6,253 nt of DNA from Deltaproteobacteria bacterium (lineage in GTDB: Bacteria > Desulfobacterota > Desulfobacteria > C00003060), in contig DAOUWN010000140.1 of NCBI GenBank assembly GCA_030667105.1, forward strand, positions 1-6,253, given 5' to 3'. The stretch's first letter is position 1. Every line of letters begins with the position of its first letter. The notes under the pieces were generated by a model, which did not search any database, was not told the origin of the DNA, and was given only the letters and a program-made list of their open reading frames with translations. The position numbers and the translations under genes were made by a program. Positions 1-6,253 of the stretch are shown in pieces.

Positions 1-1
1 A

Positions 2-232
2 CAGGCCGATGAGATTGCGTATCTGAAGATTATACTTGACGGTTTGGTCGAAAATCTGTCTTCCTTTCAAACCGGCGATGTTAAACTAAACAAGCAATTC
101 CTTTATGAGCTTGAGACTTCTGTGGCTTCGATTCTCAAAGCCGATTCCCGGATTAAGGAAGATGTTCATGTCAGGGTCTTGAGTGCCTTTAATGTGCTCA
201 TTGACAATTATGCCAAATACCTCAAAAGGTAG
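2..232 (+). CDS. C-terminal end of an unidentified protein (5' truncated)
   Basis: The reading frame is open from the left edge of the window to a TAG at 230-232, giving 76 visible residues that end in NYAKYLKR. It has no stop back to base 2, so the gene almost certainly starts outside the window; the TTG at 44 is an internal codon, not a supported start. The visible part is polar and looks mostly helical, with no membrane segment, no cysteine motif and no domain I recognise. It lies 60 bases upstream of the receiver gene on the same strand, so it may be the preceding member of the same transcription unit, but nothing visible ties it to chemotaxis. I do not assign a function. Confidence that it is coding comes from the open frame, the same strand and the ordinary codon use. 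Confidence 0.6.
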   Translation, partial: QADEIAYLKIILDGLVENLSSFQTGDVKLNKQFLYELETSVASILKADSRIKEDVHVRVLSAFNVLIDNYAKYLKR

Positions 233-292
233 GCACAGCAACCCATGTTTCCTTTTCCATTGGAATATAGACGTTCTGAGATACGTTGAGTT

Positions 293-679
293 ATGGTCCG
301 TATTCTTGTCATAGACGATGATGTTCATATCCTGAGAGCCCTTCGGTGGATGTTGGAGGGCGAGGGATATGAGGTCGTGGAGGCCGTTGACGGCAATGAG
401 GGGATCAAACTCCTTCGCAGGGAACCCATCGATCTAGTCATCACAGACATCATTATGCCGGAAAAGGAGGGTCTGGAGACCATCATGGAGCTTCGGCGCG
501 ACTTTCCATCCGTGAAGATCGTTGCCATGTCCGGGGGCGGCCATGTTTCACCAAAGGAATATCTGTATTTGGCCAAGAAGCTGGGCGCGCAGCACACACT
601 CTGTAAGCCCTTCACACGGCAGGAGACCTTGGGGGCGATCAGAGACGTTCTGGACAAAGGAGTGTTTAGTGATCAGTGA
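293..679 (+). CDS. Stand-alone response regulator receiver (CheY-like)
   Basis: This is a single receiver domain of 128 residues with no output domain. The standard residues are visible: the acidic cluster D8-D9-D10 for Mg2+, phosphoacceptor D52 in ITDIIMP, S80 in the VAMSGG strand as the switch Ser/Thr, and K105 in CKPF. It should accept phosphate from a histidine kinase, plausibly the CheA encoded downstream, and signal by protein contact or act as a phosphate sink. It differs from the true CheY of this operon (2098-2523): the sequence around the active site (PEKEGLETI) and the SGGG loop look more like receivers of the Spo0F/NtrC type, so it may serve another output. The ATG at 293 has only a weak upstream purine stretch (GTTGAG). 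The last codons, encoding roughly VFSDQ, and the TGA stop lie within a heptamer repeat array, so the C-terminal tail appears to be repeat-derived. Confidence 0.9.
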   Translation: MVRILVIDDDVHILRALRWMLEGEGYEVVEAVDGNEGIKLLRREPIDLVITDIIMPEKEGLETIMELRRDFPSVKIVAMSGGGHVSPKEYLYLAKKLGAQHTLCKPFTRQETLGAIRDVLDKGVFSDQ

Positions 680-719
680 ACAGTGGACAACAGTGGGCAG
701 TGGGCAGTGGGCAGTGTGA
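661..719 (+). repeat. Degenerate tandem heptamer array 1 (AGTGRNC)
   Basis: Read in steps of seven from 661, the units are AGTGTTT, AGTGATC, AGTGAAC, AGTGGAC, then a 3-base slip (AAC, 689-691), then AGTGGGC three times, and AGTGTGA. The AGTG core is invariant, position 6 is the most variable, and position 7 is usually C. The array covers the last codons and the TGA stop (677-679) of the receiver gene and about half of the spacer before cheD. The rest of that spacer (720-758) shows no repeat and ends in the cheD ribosome binding site. The same heptamer fills two other junctions of this operon. Confidence 0.9.
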
Positions 720-747
720 AGTTTTTGTCAGATTGGCCAGCACCATC

Positions 748-753
748 AAGGGA
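748..753 (+). promoter_or_regulatory. Ribosome binding site of cheD
   Basis: AAGGGA lies 5 bases before the GTG at 759 and 8 bases before the TTG at 762. It supports a start at one of these two adjacent non-ATG codons. I chose GTG as the stronger initiator; the choice changes the protein by one residue only. Confidence 0.6.
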
Positions 754-758
754 CTAGA

Positions 759-1241
759 GTGTTGAATATTAATGTAGGTATAGCGGACATGAAGGTGAGT
801 GATGACCCTGATATGACCCTGGCTACCCATTCATTGGGTTCGTGTATTGGTGTGGCCGTCTATGACCCCGCGGCCAAGGTGGGAGGGCTGCTCCATTATA
901 TGCTTCCTGAATCCGAGTTGGACCCTAACAAGGCCAAAACCAGGCCTTTGATGTTTGCCGATACAGGGATCCCGCTCCTGTTCAAGGCGTGTTACAAGCT
1001 TGGGGCCAAGAAGGGTCGGATGATTGCCAAGATTGCCGGCGGGTCTCAGATCATGGACGCGTCCGGGGTATTCAACATTGGGAAGCGCAACTATGCAGCG
1101 CTGAGAAAGATGTTTTGGCGGAACAATGTGCTGGTTGACGCTGAAGATATCGGTGGCACTTCGAACAGGACAATGTGGCTGAGCATTGCCACAGGGGAAC
1201 TGGTTTTGAAGGTCTCTGGTGAGGGTACGAAGGTGCTATGA
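759..1241 (+). CDS. cheD: CheD, chemoreceptor glutamine deamidase
   Basis: The product is 160 residues, the usual CheD length. CheD hydrolyses specific glutamine side chains of chemoreceptors to glutamate, setting up methylation sites, and in many bacteria also binds CheC. The family signature is plain: T23 followed by SLGSC with catalytic C29, then GIAVYDP-like sequence (GVAVYDP) and H46 in LLHYMLPES. These match the Thr/Cys/His set described for Thermotoga CheD with the same spacing (T21, C27, H44). Further family traits are the IAGGSQIM segment near residues 91-98, the NIGKRNY segment and the EDIGGTSNRT segment. The start is GTG at 759 with AAGGGA upstream. The TGA stop overlaps the ATG of the HDOD gene as ATGA (1238-1241), so the two are probably translationally coupled. 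No cheC is visible in the window. Confidence 0.95.
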   Translation: MLNINVGIADMKVSDDPDMTLATHSLGSCIGVAVYDPAAKVGGLLHYMLPESELDPNKAKTRPLMFADTGIPLLFKACYKLGAKKGRMIAKIAGGSQIMDASGVFNIGKRNYAALRKMFWRNNVLVDAEDIGGTSNRTMWLSIATGELVLKVSGEGTKVL

Positions 1242-2086
1242 TGGACATTGAAGCAATCACAAAATCGATCAAAGAGCTTCCGCCTTTTCCCAATGTGGCC
1301 AGTCAAGCCCTGAAGATCCTGAATGATCCCGATGCGTCGGCAGATGATGTCATCTCCGTTGTTCAGTATGATCAGGCGATCACGGCAAATGTATTGAAAC
1401 TCTGCAATTCGGCCTATTATGGGCTCACGAGAAAGGTCCACTCCCTGCGGCAGGGGTTGGTGGTTTTGGGCAATGCGGAGTTGAAGAATATCATCCTGGC
1501 AAGCACGGTGGTTAAGTTCTTGCGGCATGACAATAAAGGGTATGATCTTGCCAAGGGCGAACTGTGGAAACACGCCGTGGCGACGGGGATCATGTCCAAG
1601 ATTGTCTCTGCTCGTGTGATGAAGTCCGAGCCCTCGTCTTTGTTTACCGCAGGCCTTTTGCACGATATAGGAAAAGTCGTCCTCGATGGTTTTGTGGATA
1701 GATACATTGAGCAGATCATCGGGCTGGTCAATGAAGATGAGTGTTCTTTCCTGGAAGCCGAAAGCAAGATGCTAGGTATCAACCATGCCGAGGTGGGTGC
1801 AAAGATCGCTGAATCGTGGAATTTCCCTGAAGATATTGTTCGAGCCATACGCCTGCATCACAGGGCTGAGGAGACATCGGCAGATGATGTGATTACGCCT
1901 ATCATTTACCTTGCCAACATCCTAACGCTATCTATGGGCATTGGCGTGGGCTGTGACGGATTGTCTTATCCCGGAAAACAGGAGGTCGTGAAACGTTACG
2001 GACTGGGGATAAAGGACCTGCAACAGATCATGGTCGATTTTTGCCACCAGTACGACAAGGTGCAGGATATGTTGGGGTTGGTTTAG
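1238..2086 (+). CDS. HDOD-domain protein
   Basis: The 282-residue product is essentially one HDOD domain (about residues 7-205) with a C-terminal helical tail. Family landmarks are LPPFPNVASQALKIL at the start, LKLCNSAYYG (54-62), the SLRQGLVVLG stretch, WKHAVATG with H112, GLLHDIGK with H142-D143, NHAEVG with H183, WNFPEDIVRAI and the HH pair at 207-208. The HD-superfamily final Asp position reads LANIL (N227), as is common in HDOD proteins, so catalysis by phosphohydrolase chemistry is doubtful. HDOD proteins are generally regulatory, and many are linked to c-di-GMP, stress or motility signalling, but no reaction is established for this one. The start is either ATG 1238 or ATG 1241, both served by GAAGG at 1229-1233. 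It overlaps cheD by 4 bases and ends against the cheY ribosome binding site. This placement suggests a role in chemotaxis output or adaptation, which is inference. Confidence 0.93.
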   Translation: MMDIEAITKSIKELPPFPNVASQALKILNDPDASADDVISVVQYDQAITANVLKLCNSAYYGLTRKVHSLRQGLVVLGNAELKNIILASTVVKFLRHDNKGYDLAKGELWKHAVATGIMSKIVSARVMKSEPSSLFTAGLLHDIGKVVLDGFVDRYIEQIIGLVNEDECSFLEAESKMLGINHAEVGAKIAESWNFPEDIVRAIRLHHRAEETSADDVITPIIYLANILTLSMGIGVGCDGLSYPGKQEVVKRYGLGIKDLQQIMVDFCHQYDKVQDMLGLV

Positions 2087-2093
2087 GGGAGGA
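2085..2093 (+). promoter_or_regulatory. Strong ribosome binding site of cheY
   Basis: AGGGGAGGA contains a full GGAGG core (2088-2092) 5 bases before the ATG at 2098 and overlaps the TAG stop of the HDOD gene. It decides the cheY start: a TTG at 2041 is in the same frame but lies within the HDOD gene and has no comparable site. This is the best Shine-Dalgarno sequence in the window, consistent with CheY being needed in excess over its partners. Confidence 0.85.
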
Positions 2094-2097
2094 ACCC

Positions 2098-2521
2098 ATG
2101 GCATTTAATGTATTGATTGTTGATGATTCATCGTCCATGCGCGCCGTCATCAAGAAGACCCTTCAGATGTCCGGCTTTGATGTTGGCCAGTTCTTTGAGG
2201 CGGGCAACGGCGTGGAGGCATTGGCTGTGCTTGACAAGGAGTGGGCGGACGTGATCCTGACCGACGTTCACATGCCAGAGATGGATGGTTTTTCCTTCTT
2301 GAAGGCCTTGCAAGAGAAAGGCATTGTGTCAAGTACGCCCACGGTGATTGTGACCACAGAGGGTCGAGAAGAACGGATCGATGAGCTTAAGGCCCTGGGG
2401 GCCAGGGCTTGTATCAAGAAGCCGTTCAGGCCAGAGGAGATCAAAAAGATCTTAGTGGATGTGCTCGGTATGGACGAGGCATCCATGGACGACAAGGAAG
2501 CGCTTGAGGGGAGCGACTTTT

Positions 2522-2523
<2 letters not shown>
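2098..2523 (+). CDS. cheY: CheY chemotaxis response regulator
   Basis: The product is a single-domain receiver of 141 residues. It carries the acidic pair D9-D10, VDDSSSMR as in typical CheY, phosphoacceptor D56 in LTDVHMPEMDG, T86 in VIVTTEG at the switch position, and K108 in IKKPF. Phospho-CheY normally binds the flagellar switch to change motor rotation, so this is the probable motility output of the CheA encoded downstream. I chose ATG 2098 because of the strong GGAGG ribosome binding site. The receiver fold should end near residue 123. About 18 further residues form an acidic tail (DEASMDDKEALEGSDF), longer than in E. coli CheY (129 residues). The TAG stop is formed by the final T before a heptamer array plus the first two bases of that array. 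It could instead drive a non-flagellar output such as pili, since no flagellar gene is visible. Confidence 0.92.
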
Positions 2524-3621
<1,098 letters not shown>

Positions 3622-3623
<2 letters not shown>

Positions 3624-3677
3624 TGGTCAGTGGGCAGTGGACAGTGGGAAGTGGACAGTGAACAGTGGGAAGAGAGG
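3622..3677 (+). repeat. Degenerate tandem heptamer array 3 (AGTGRNC)
   Basis: Seven units in phase, AGTGGTC, AGTGGGC, AGTGGAC, AGTGGGA, AGTGGAC, AGTGAAC, AGTGGGA, are followed by a decayed unit AGAGAGG. As in array 2, the first unit begins inside the TAG stop of the upstream gene (cheB) and the array ends with an AGAG-type unit next to the start region of the following gene. Apart from 16 bases before the cheA ATG, the whole cheB-cheA spacer is repeat. Confidence 0.92.
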
Positions 3678-3685
3678 GGATGAGT

Positions 3686-3689
3686 GAGG
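3686..3689 (+). promoter_or_regulatory. Probable ribosome binding site of cheA
   Basis: GAGG lies 4 bases before ATG 3694, a rather short spacing. A better purine tract (AGAGAGGGG, 3671-3679) lies further upstream, 14 bases from the ATG. No nearby in-frame alternative start has a better site, so 3694 stays the best call. Confidence 0.5.
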
Positions 3690-3693
3690 TAAA

Positions 3694-5964
3694 ATGGAAG
3701 ATTATCTAAATACGGCCACAGAGTTGATCGAAAAGCTTGCCCTGGAAGTGGTGATGCTGGATCCAAAGGATGTGGGTGGCTTTGGTGGAGTCCTGAACCT
3801 TTTGGACGAGATAGTCGGGGTGTGCACAGAAGCCGACAAGGCCACCTTTTGCGAGCTTGTAAGGGGCATAAAGTCCATTGCGGAAAAATTGGTGTTAGAC
3901 GAGCATCCAGAGCCACAGCAAGGCGTAAAGCAAATCGAAGATGGCGTCTCTTTGTTTCAGGAGGTCTTGAGGGATCCGCAAGATGTGGAGGCTTGTTCCG
4001 AGAAGATTTCAGGCTATCTTCGCAAATGTGGCTTGTCCGATGATACGGCTGCCATGGACGAAGGGGGCGAATCTGCCGGTGCTGATGAGGAGAAACAGGG
4101 GGTGGACATTTCTCAGGACAAAGAGCTTGTAGAGAGCTTCATCATGGAGTCCTTGGAACATCTTGGAACCATAGAAGTCAATGTGCTCTCTCTTGAACAG
4201 GATCCTGAGAACTCCGAGGTGATCAACGCGATCTTCAGACCCTTTCACACGATCAAGGGCGTGTCCGGCTTTTTGAATCTTTCTGATATCAACCGCCTTG
4301 CCCATGAGGTGGAAACCCTTTTGGACGACGTCAGGAACCAAAAGCTGGCGGTCAATGAGGCCGTCGCGGACGTGGTGCTGGATGCAGTGGATTTGATGAA
4401 GGCCATGATCAACCATCTCAGCCAAAGCCTAGCCACCGGCGTGGTTGAGCCGGCTGATTTTGGCCTGGAGGCCTTTGTGGATCGATTAAGAAAGCTCCAG
4501 CCAGGTGAGGTTGAAGAAGACCAAGAAGAAACCAAACCGACCCCCTCGTCTGATGGGGCCGATATAGGAGATATCTTGATCGAAAAAGGGATCGTCACCG
4601 AGGAACAGGTGGCCAAGGCCCTTGAGAAACAAGCCGGGCCACCCCCATCAGATAAGAAGATCGGTGAGATCCTGATGGAAGATAAAAAGGTTGGGGCCAG
4701 GGATGTAGCCGCCGCCCTTCGAGACCAGAAGGGGCGTCGAGGTGCTTCAGCGGTTCCCGGCAAGGCGGTTCACGAGGCTGCTTTTATCAAGATAGACACC
4801 CGGAAGCTGGATAACATGGTGGATATGGTAGGGGAGTTGGTCATCACCCAGGCGATGTTAGCCCAGGATATGAGTGCTTTTGTGGCCCAGGATAAAAGCC
4901 TTTATACAAATGTTTCTCAACTGGGCAGGATTACCTCTGAGATTCAGAGGACCTCCATGAGCTTGCGCATGATGCCTATCAAGCAGACCTTTCAGAAGAT
5001 GATTCGACTGGTGCGCGATCTTTCGAAAAAATCCGGCAAACTGGTCCACCTGGAGATGATCGGTGAGGACACGGAAATAGACCGCAACATGGTCGATGAG
5101 ATCTATGATCCCCTGGTGCATATGGTGAGAAACGCCCTTGATCACGGTATTGAGCTGCCCGAGACACGCCGGGCCATGGGTAAACCAGAAACGGGCACGG
5201 TGACCCTGAAGGCGTATCACAGGGGGGGCGAGATTGTTATCGAGATCTCCGAAGACGGCAAGGGCCTCGACCGGGAAAAGATCATCAACAGGGCCATTGA
5301 GCGCAAGTTGATCGGCCCTGATGAAAATTTGTCTGATCAGGAAATTTACGGCCTGATTTTTCGGCCAGGTTTTTCAACAGCCGATGAGGTAACCGATGTT
5401 TCGGGACGCGGCGTGGGCATGGATGTGGTCAAGCGGGCCGTTGACAAGATGCGGGGAAAGGTGGAGGTCGATTCGGTCAAAGATCAGGGCACAACGATCC
5501 TGATGAAACTGCCCCTGACCCTGGCCATCATCGATGGGATCATGGTCCGTGCAGGAGACAGAGACTTTATCATCCCCACCGTCTCGGTGCTGGAGTCCCT
5601 CAGGCCGGAAAGGGCTGCTTGCAGTAGTGTGGTCAACCGGGGTGAGATGATCAAGATCAGGGAGAGCCTCTATCCCCTCATCAGGCTCCATGAGCTTTTT
5701 GGCTTTGAGCCGGAGCACAAAAACCCCTGGGAAGCTATCGTGGTGGTAGCCGAAAGCGACGGCCGGCGCAAGTGTGTCCTGTTCGATGAGCTTGTGGGCA
5801 AGCAAGAGGTCGTGATTAAGAGCCTGGGAGAACAACTGAAGAAAGTCAAGGGGATGGCCGGCGGAGCAATACTGGCCGATGGTCGTGTGGGGCTTATCCT
5901 GGATGTCGCAGGATTGTTTGAAATTGGAGAGACAACAACCGCACTTGAGGAAGCATCAGCGTGA
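3694..5964 (+). CDS. cheA: CheA chemotaxis histidine kinase with an atypical N-terminal half
   Basis: At 756 residues this is about 100 longer than E. coli CheA. Regions in order: (1) residues 1-125, a helical extension I cannot classify; (2) HPt/P1, about 140-245, with phosphorylated H185 in FHTIKGVSGF; (3) an acidic linker; (4) two tandem motifs at 291-313 and 323-345, each opening IG[DE]IL and closing AL-x-x-Q, resembling the MshEN/GspE N-terminal domain and sitting where P2 is expected; (5) P3 dimerisation, about 364-430 (KLDNMVDMVGELVITQ); (6) P4 ATPase, with N box HMVRNALDHG (N480), G1 box EDGKG (520-524), F box FRPGFST and G2 box GRGVGMD (571-577); (7) P5 CheW-like domain, about 612-745. 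It autophosphorylates in trans at receptor arrays and passes phosphate to CheY and CheB. No recognisable P2 is present. The G1 box begins with E520 where Asp is usual. The TGA stop overlaps the cheR GTG start. Confidence 0.97.
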   Translation: MEDYLNTATELIEKLALEVVMLDPKDVGGFGGVLNLLDEIVGVCTEADKATFCELVRGIKSIAEKLVLDEHPEPQQGVKQIEDGVSLFQEVLRDPQDVEACSEKISGYLRKCGLSDDTAAMDEGGESAGADEEKQGVDISQDKELVESFIMESLEHLGTIEVNVLSLEQDPENSEVINAIFRPFHTIKGVSGFLNLSDINRLAHEVETLLDDVRNQKLAVNEAVADVVLDAVDLMKAMINHLSQSLATGVVEPADFGLEAFVDRLRKLQPGEVEEDQEETKPTPSSDGADIGDILIEKGIVTEEQVAKALEKQAGPPPSDKKIGEILMEDKKVGARDVAAALRDQKGRRGASAVPGKAVHEAAFIKIDTRKLDNMVDMVGELVITQAMLAQDMSAFVAQDKSLYTNVSQLGRITSEIQRTSMSLRMMPIKQTFQKMIRLVRDLSKKSGKLVHLEMIGEDTEIDRNMVDEIYDPLVHMVRNALDHGIELPETRRAMGKPETGTVTLKAYHRGGEIVIEISEDGKGLDREKIINRAIERKLIGPDENLSDQEIYGLIFRPGFSTADEVTDVSGRGVGMDVVKRAVDKMRGKVEVDSVKDQGTTILMKLPLTLAIIDGIMVRAGDRDFIIPTVSVLESLRPERAACSSVVNRGEMIKIRESLYPLIRLHELFGFEPEHKNPWEAIVVVAESDGRRKCVLFDELVGKQEVVIKSLGEQLKKVKGMAGGAILADGRVGLILDVAGLFEIGETTTALEEASA
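5947..5953 (+). promoter_or_regulatory. Ribosome binding site of cheR
   Basis: GAGGAAG inside the last codons of cheA lies 7 bases before the GTG at 5961. It supports the GTG start and coupling of cheR translation to that of cheA. Confidence 0.7.
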
Positions 5965-6253
5965 TTGGTTCAGAGTTGTCAGATCGCGATTTCTGGCGTT
6001 TCAGTGCCCTGGTTCATGAGAAGTGCGGGATCGAACTGCAAGGGGGCAAGAAAGAATTGGTCCGTGCCAGGCTGAGCAAGCGGCTGCGTGAGGGAGGTTT
6101 CAAGGATTTTCGGACCTATTACAACTTCGTGCTGGAAGATGACAGTGGAGACGAGCTGGTAAGGATGCTCGACGCCATCTCCACCAACCTGACCAGCTTC
6201 TTTCGGGAGAAAGCGCACTTTGATTTCTTGAAAGACACGGTTCTTCCTTCATG
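5961..6253 (+). CDS. cheR: CheR, receptor methyltransferase (N-terminal part, 3' truncated)
   Basis: The frame opens at GTG 5961, overlaps the cheA stop as GTGA (5961-5964) and stays open to the right edge: 97 residues are visible out of roughly 270-290 expected. The visible part is the helical CheR N-terminal domain, which contacts the receptor methylation helices, plus the start of the catalytic domain. Landmarks are DFWRFSALVHEKCGIEL, the basic stretch KKELVRARLSKRLRE (30-44) and ISTNLTSFFREKAHFDFL (73-90), the last being diagnostic for the family. The enzyme uses S-adenosylmethionine to methylate receptor glutamates, opposing CheB. The SAM-binding GxG-type motif lies beyond the window, so completeness and activity cannot be judged. 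The GTG start is supported by GAGGAAG 7 bases upstream; no ATG occurs in this frame before residue 69. Confidence 0.93.
   Translation, partial: MIGSELSDRDFWRFSALVHEKCGIELQGGKKELVRARLSKRLREGGFKDFRTYYNFVLEDDSGDELVRMLDAISTNLTSFFREKAHFDFLKDTVLPS

Noticed and set aside
44..232. Complete 62-residue gene starting at TTG 44
   Set aside because: The same frame is open to base 2 with no ribosome binding site before 44, so it is the tail of a longer gene.
233..292. Promoter or terminator between the first partial gene and the receiver
   Set aside because: There is a TATAGA-like hexamer near 265 but no convincing -35 at the right spacing, no sigma-54 or sigma-28 motif, and no GC hairpin with a T-run.
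1091..1663. Long minus-strand open frames opposite cheD/HDOD and cheA (also 4245-4763, 5374-5835)
   Set aside because: They lie wholly opposite genes with clear family motifs, show no recognisable domain, and reflect the codon bias of the coding strand.
2041..2097. In-frame TTG extending CheY by 19 residues
   Set aside because: It lies inside the HDOD coding sequence, and the GGAGG before ATG 2098 with the normal CheY N-terminus settles the start.
3680..3709. Tiny open frame of nine codons overlapping the cheA start (ATG at 3680)
   Set aside because: Only two to three bases separate it from the purine tract, it has no leader-peptide features, and it runs out of frame into cheA. It is more likely a chance ATG.

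Overview
This window is the body of a bacterial chemotaxis (che) signalling operon. All eight coding regions I can support lie on the + strand and together fill almost the whole window. The gene content (stand-alone receiver, CheD, HDOD protein, CheY, CheB, a long CheA, CheR), the HTIKGVSGFL-type HPt motif of CheA and the moderate GC content fit a Gram-negative of the Desulfobacterota (former Deltaproteobacteria) best. This is inference from gene style, because no taxonomic marker is present.

Layout: positions 2-232 hold the 3' end of an unrecognised gene cut by the window edge. A stand-alone receiver follows (293-679). Next come cheD (759-1241) and an HDOD-domain gene (1238-2086), which overlap by 4 bases. 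cheY (2098-2523) has a strong Shine-Dalgarno sequence overlapping the HDOD stop. cheB (2589-3623) and a 756-residue cheA (3694-5964) follow. cheR starts at a GTG overlapping the cheA stop (5961) and runs off the right edge. No cheW, receptor or flagellar gene is in the window, and no convincing promoter or terminator is visible.

How the genes work together: CheA autophosphorylates on His185 and passes the phosphate to CheY (D56), to the CheB receiver (D56), and possibly to the extra receiver (D52). CheR methylates, CheB demethylates or deamidates, and CheD deamidates receptor side chains, so the adaptation enzymes are encoded together with the kinase and its output. The HDOD protein has no standard place in the pathway but is tightly coupled to cheD.

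Two features stand out. First, the three non-coupled junctions (receiver/cheD, cheY/cheB, cheB/cheA) each carry a degenerate tandem array of one heptamer, consensus AGTGRNC. Each array starts at or just before the stop codon of the upstream gene and supplies all or part of that stop. Second, CheA has an unusual architecture. It has an extra N-terminal helical region before the HPt domain, and two tandem motifs resembling the c-di-GMP-binding MshEN/GspE N-terminal domain where the P2 CheY/CheB-docking domain is expected. Its ATPase G1 box also has Glu in place of the usual Asp.
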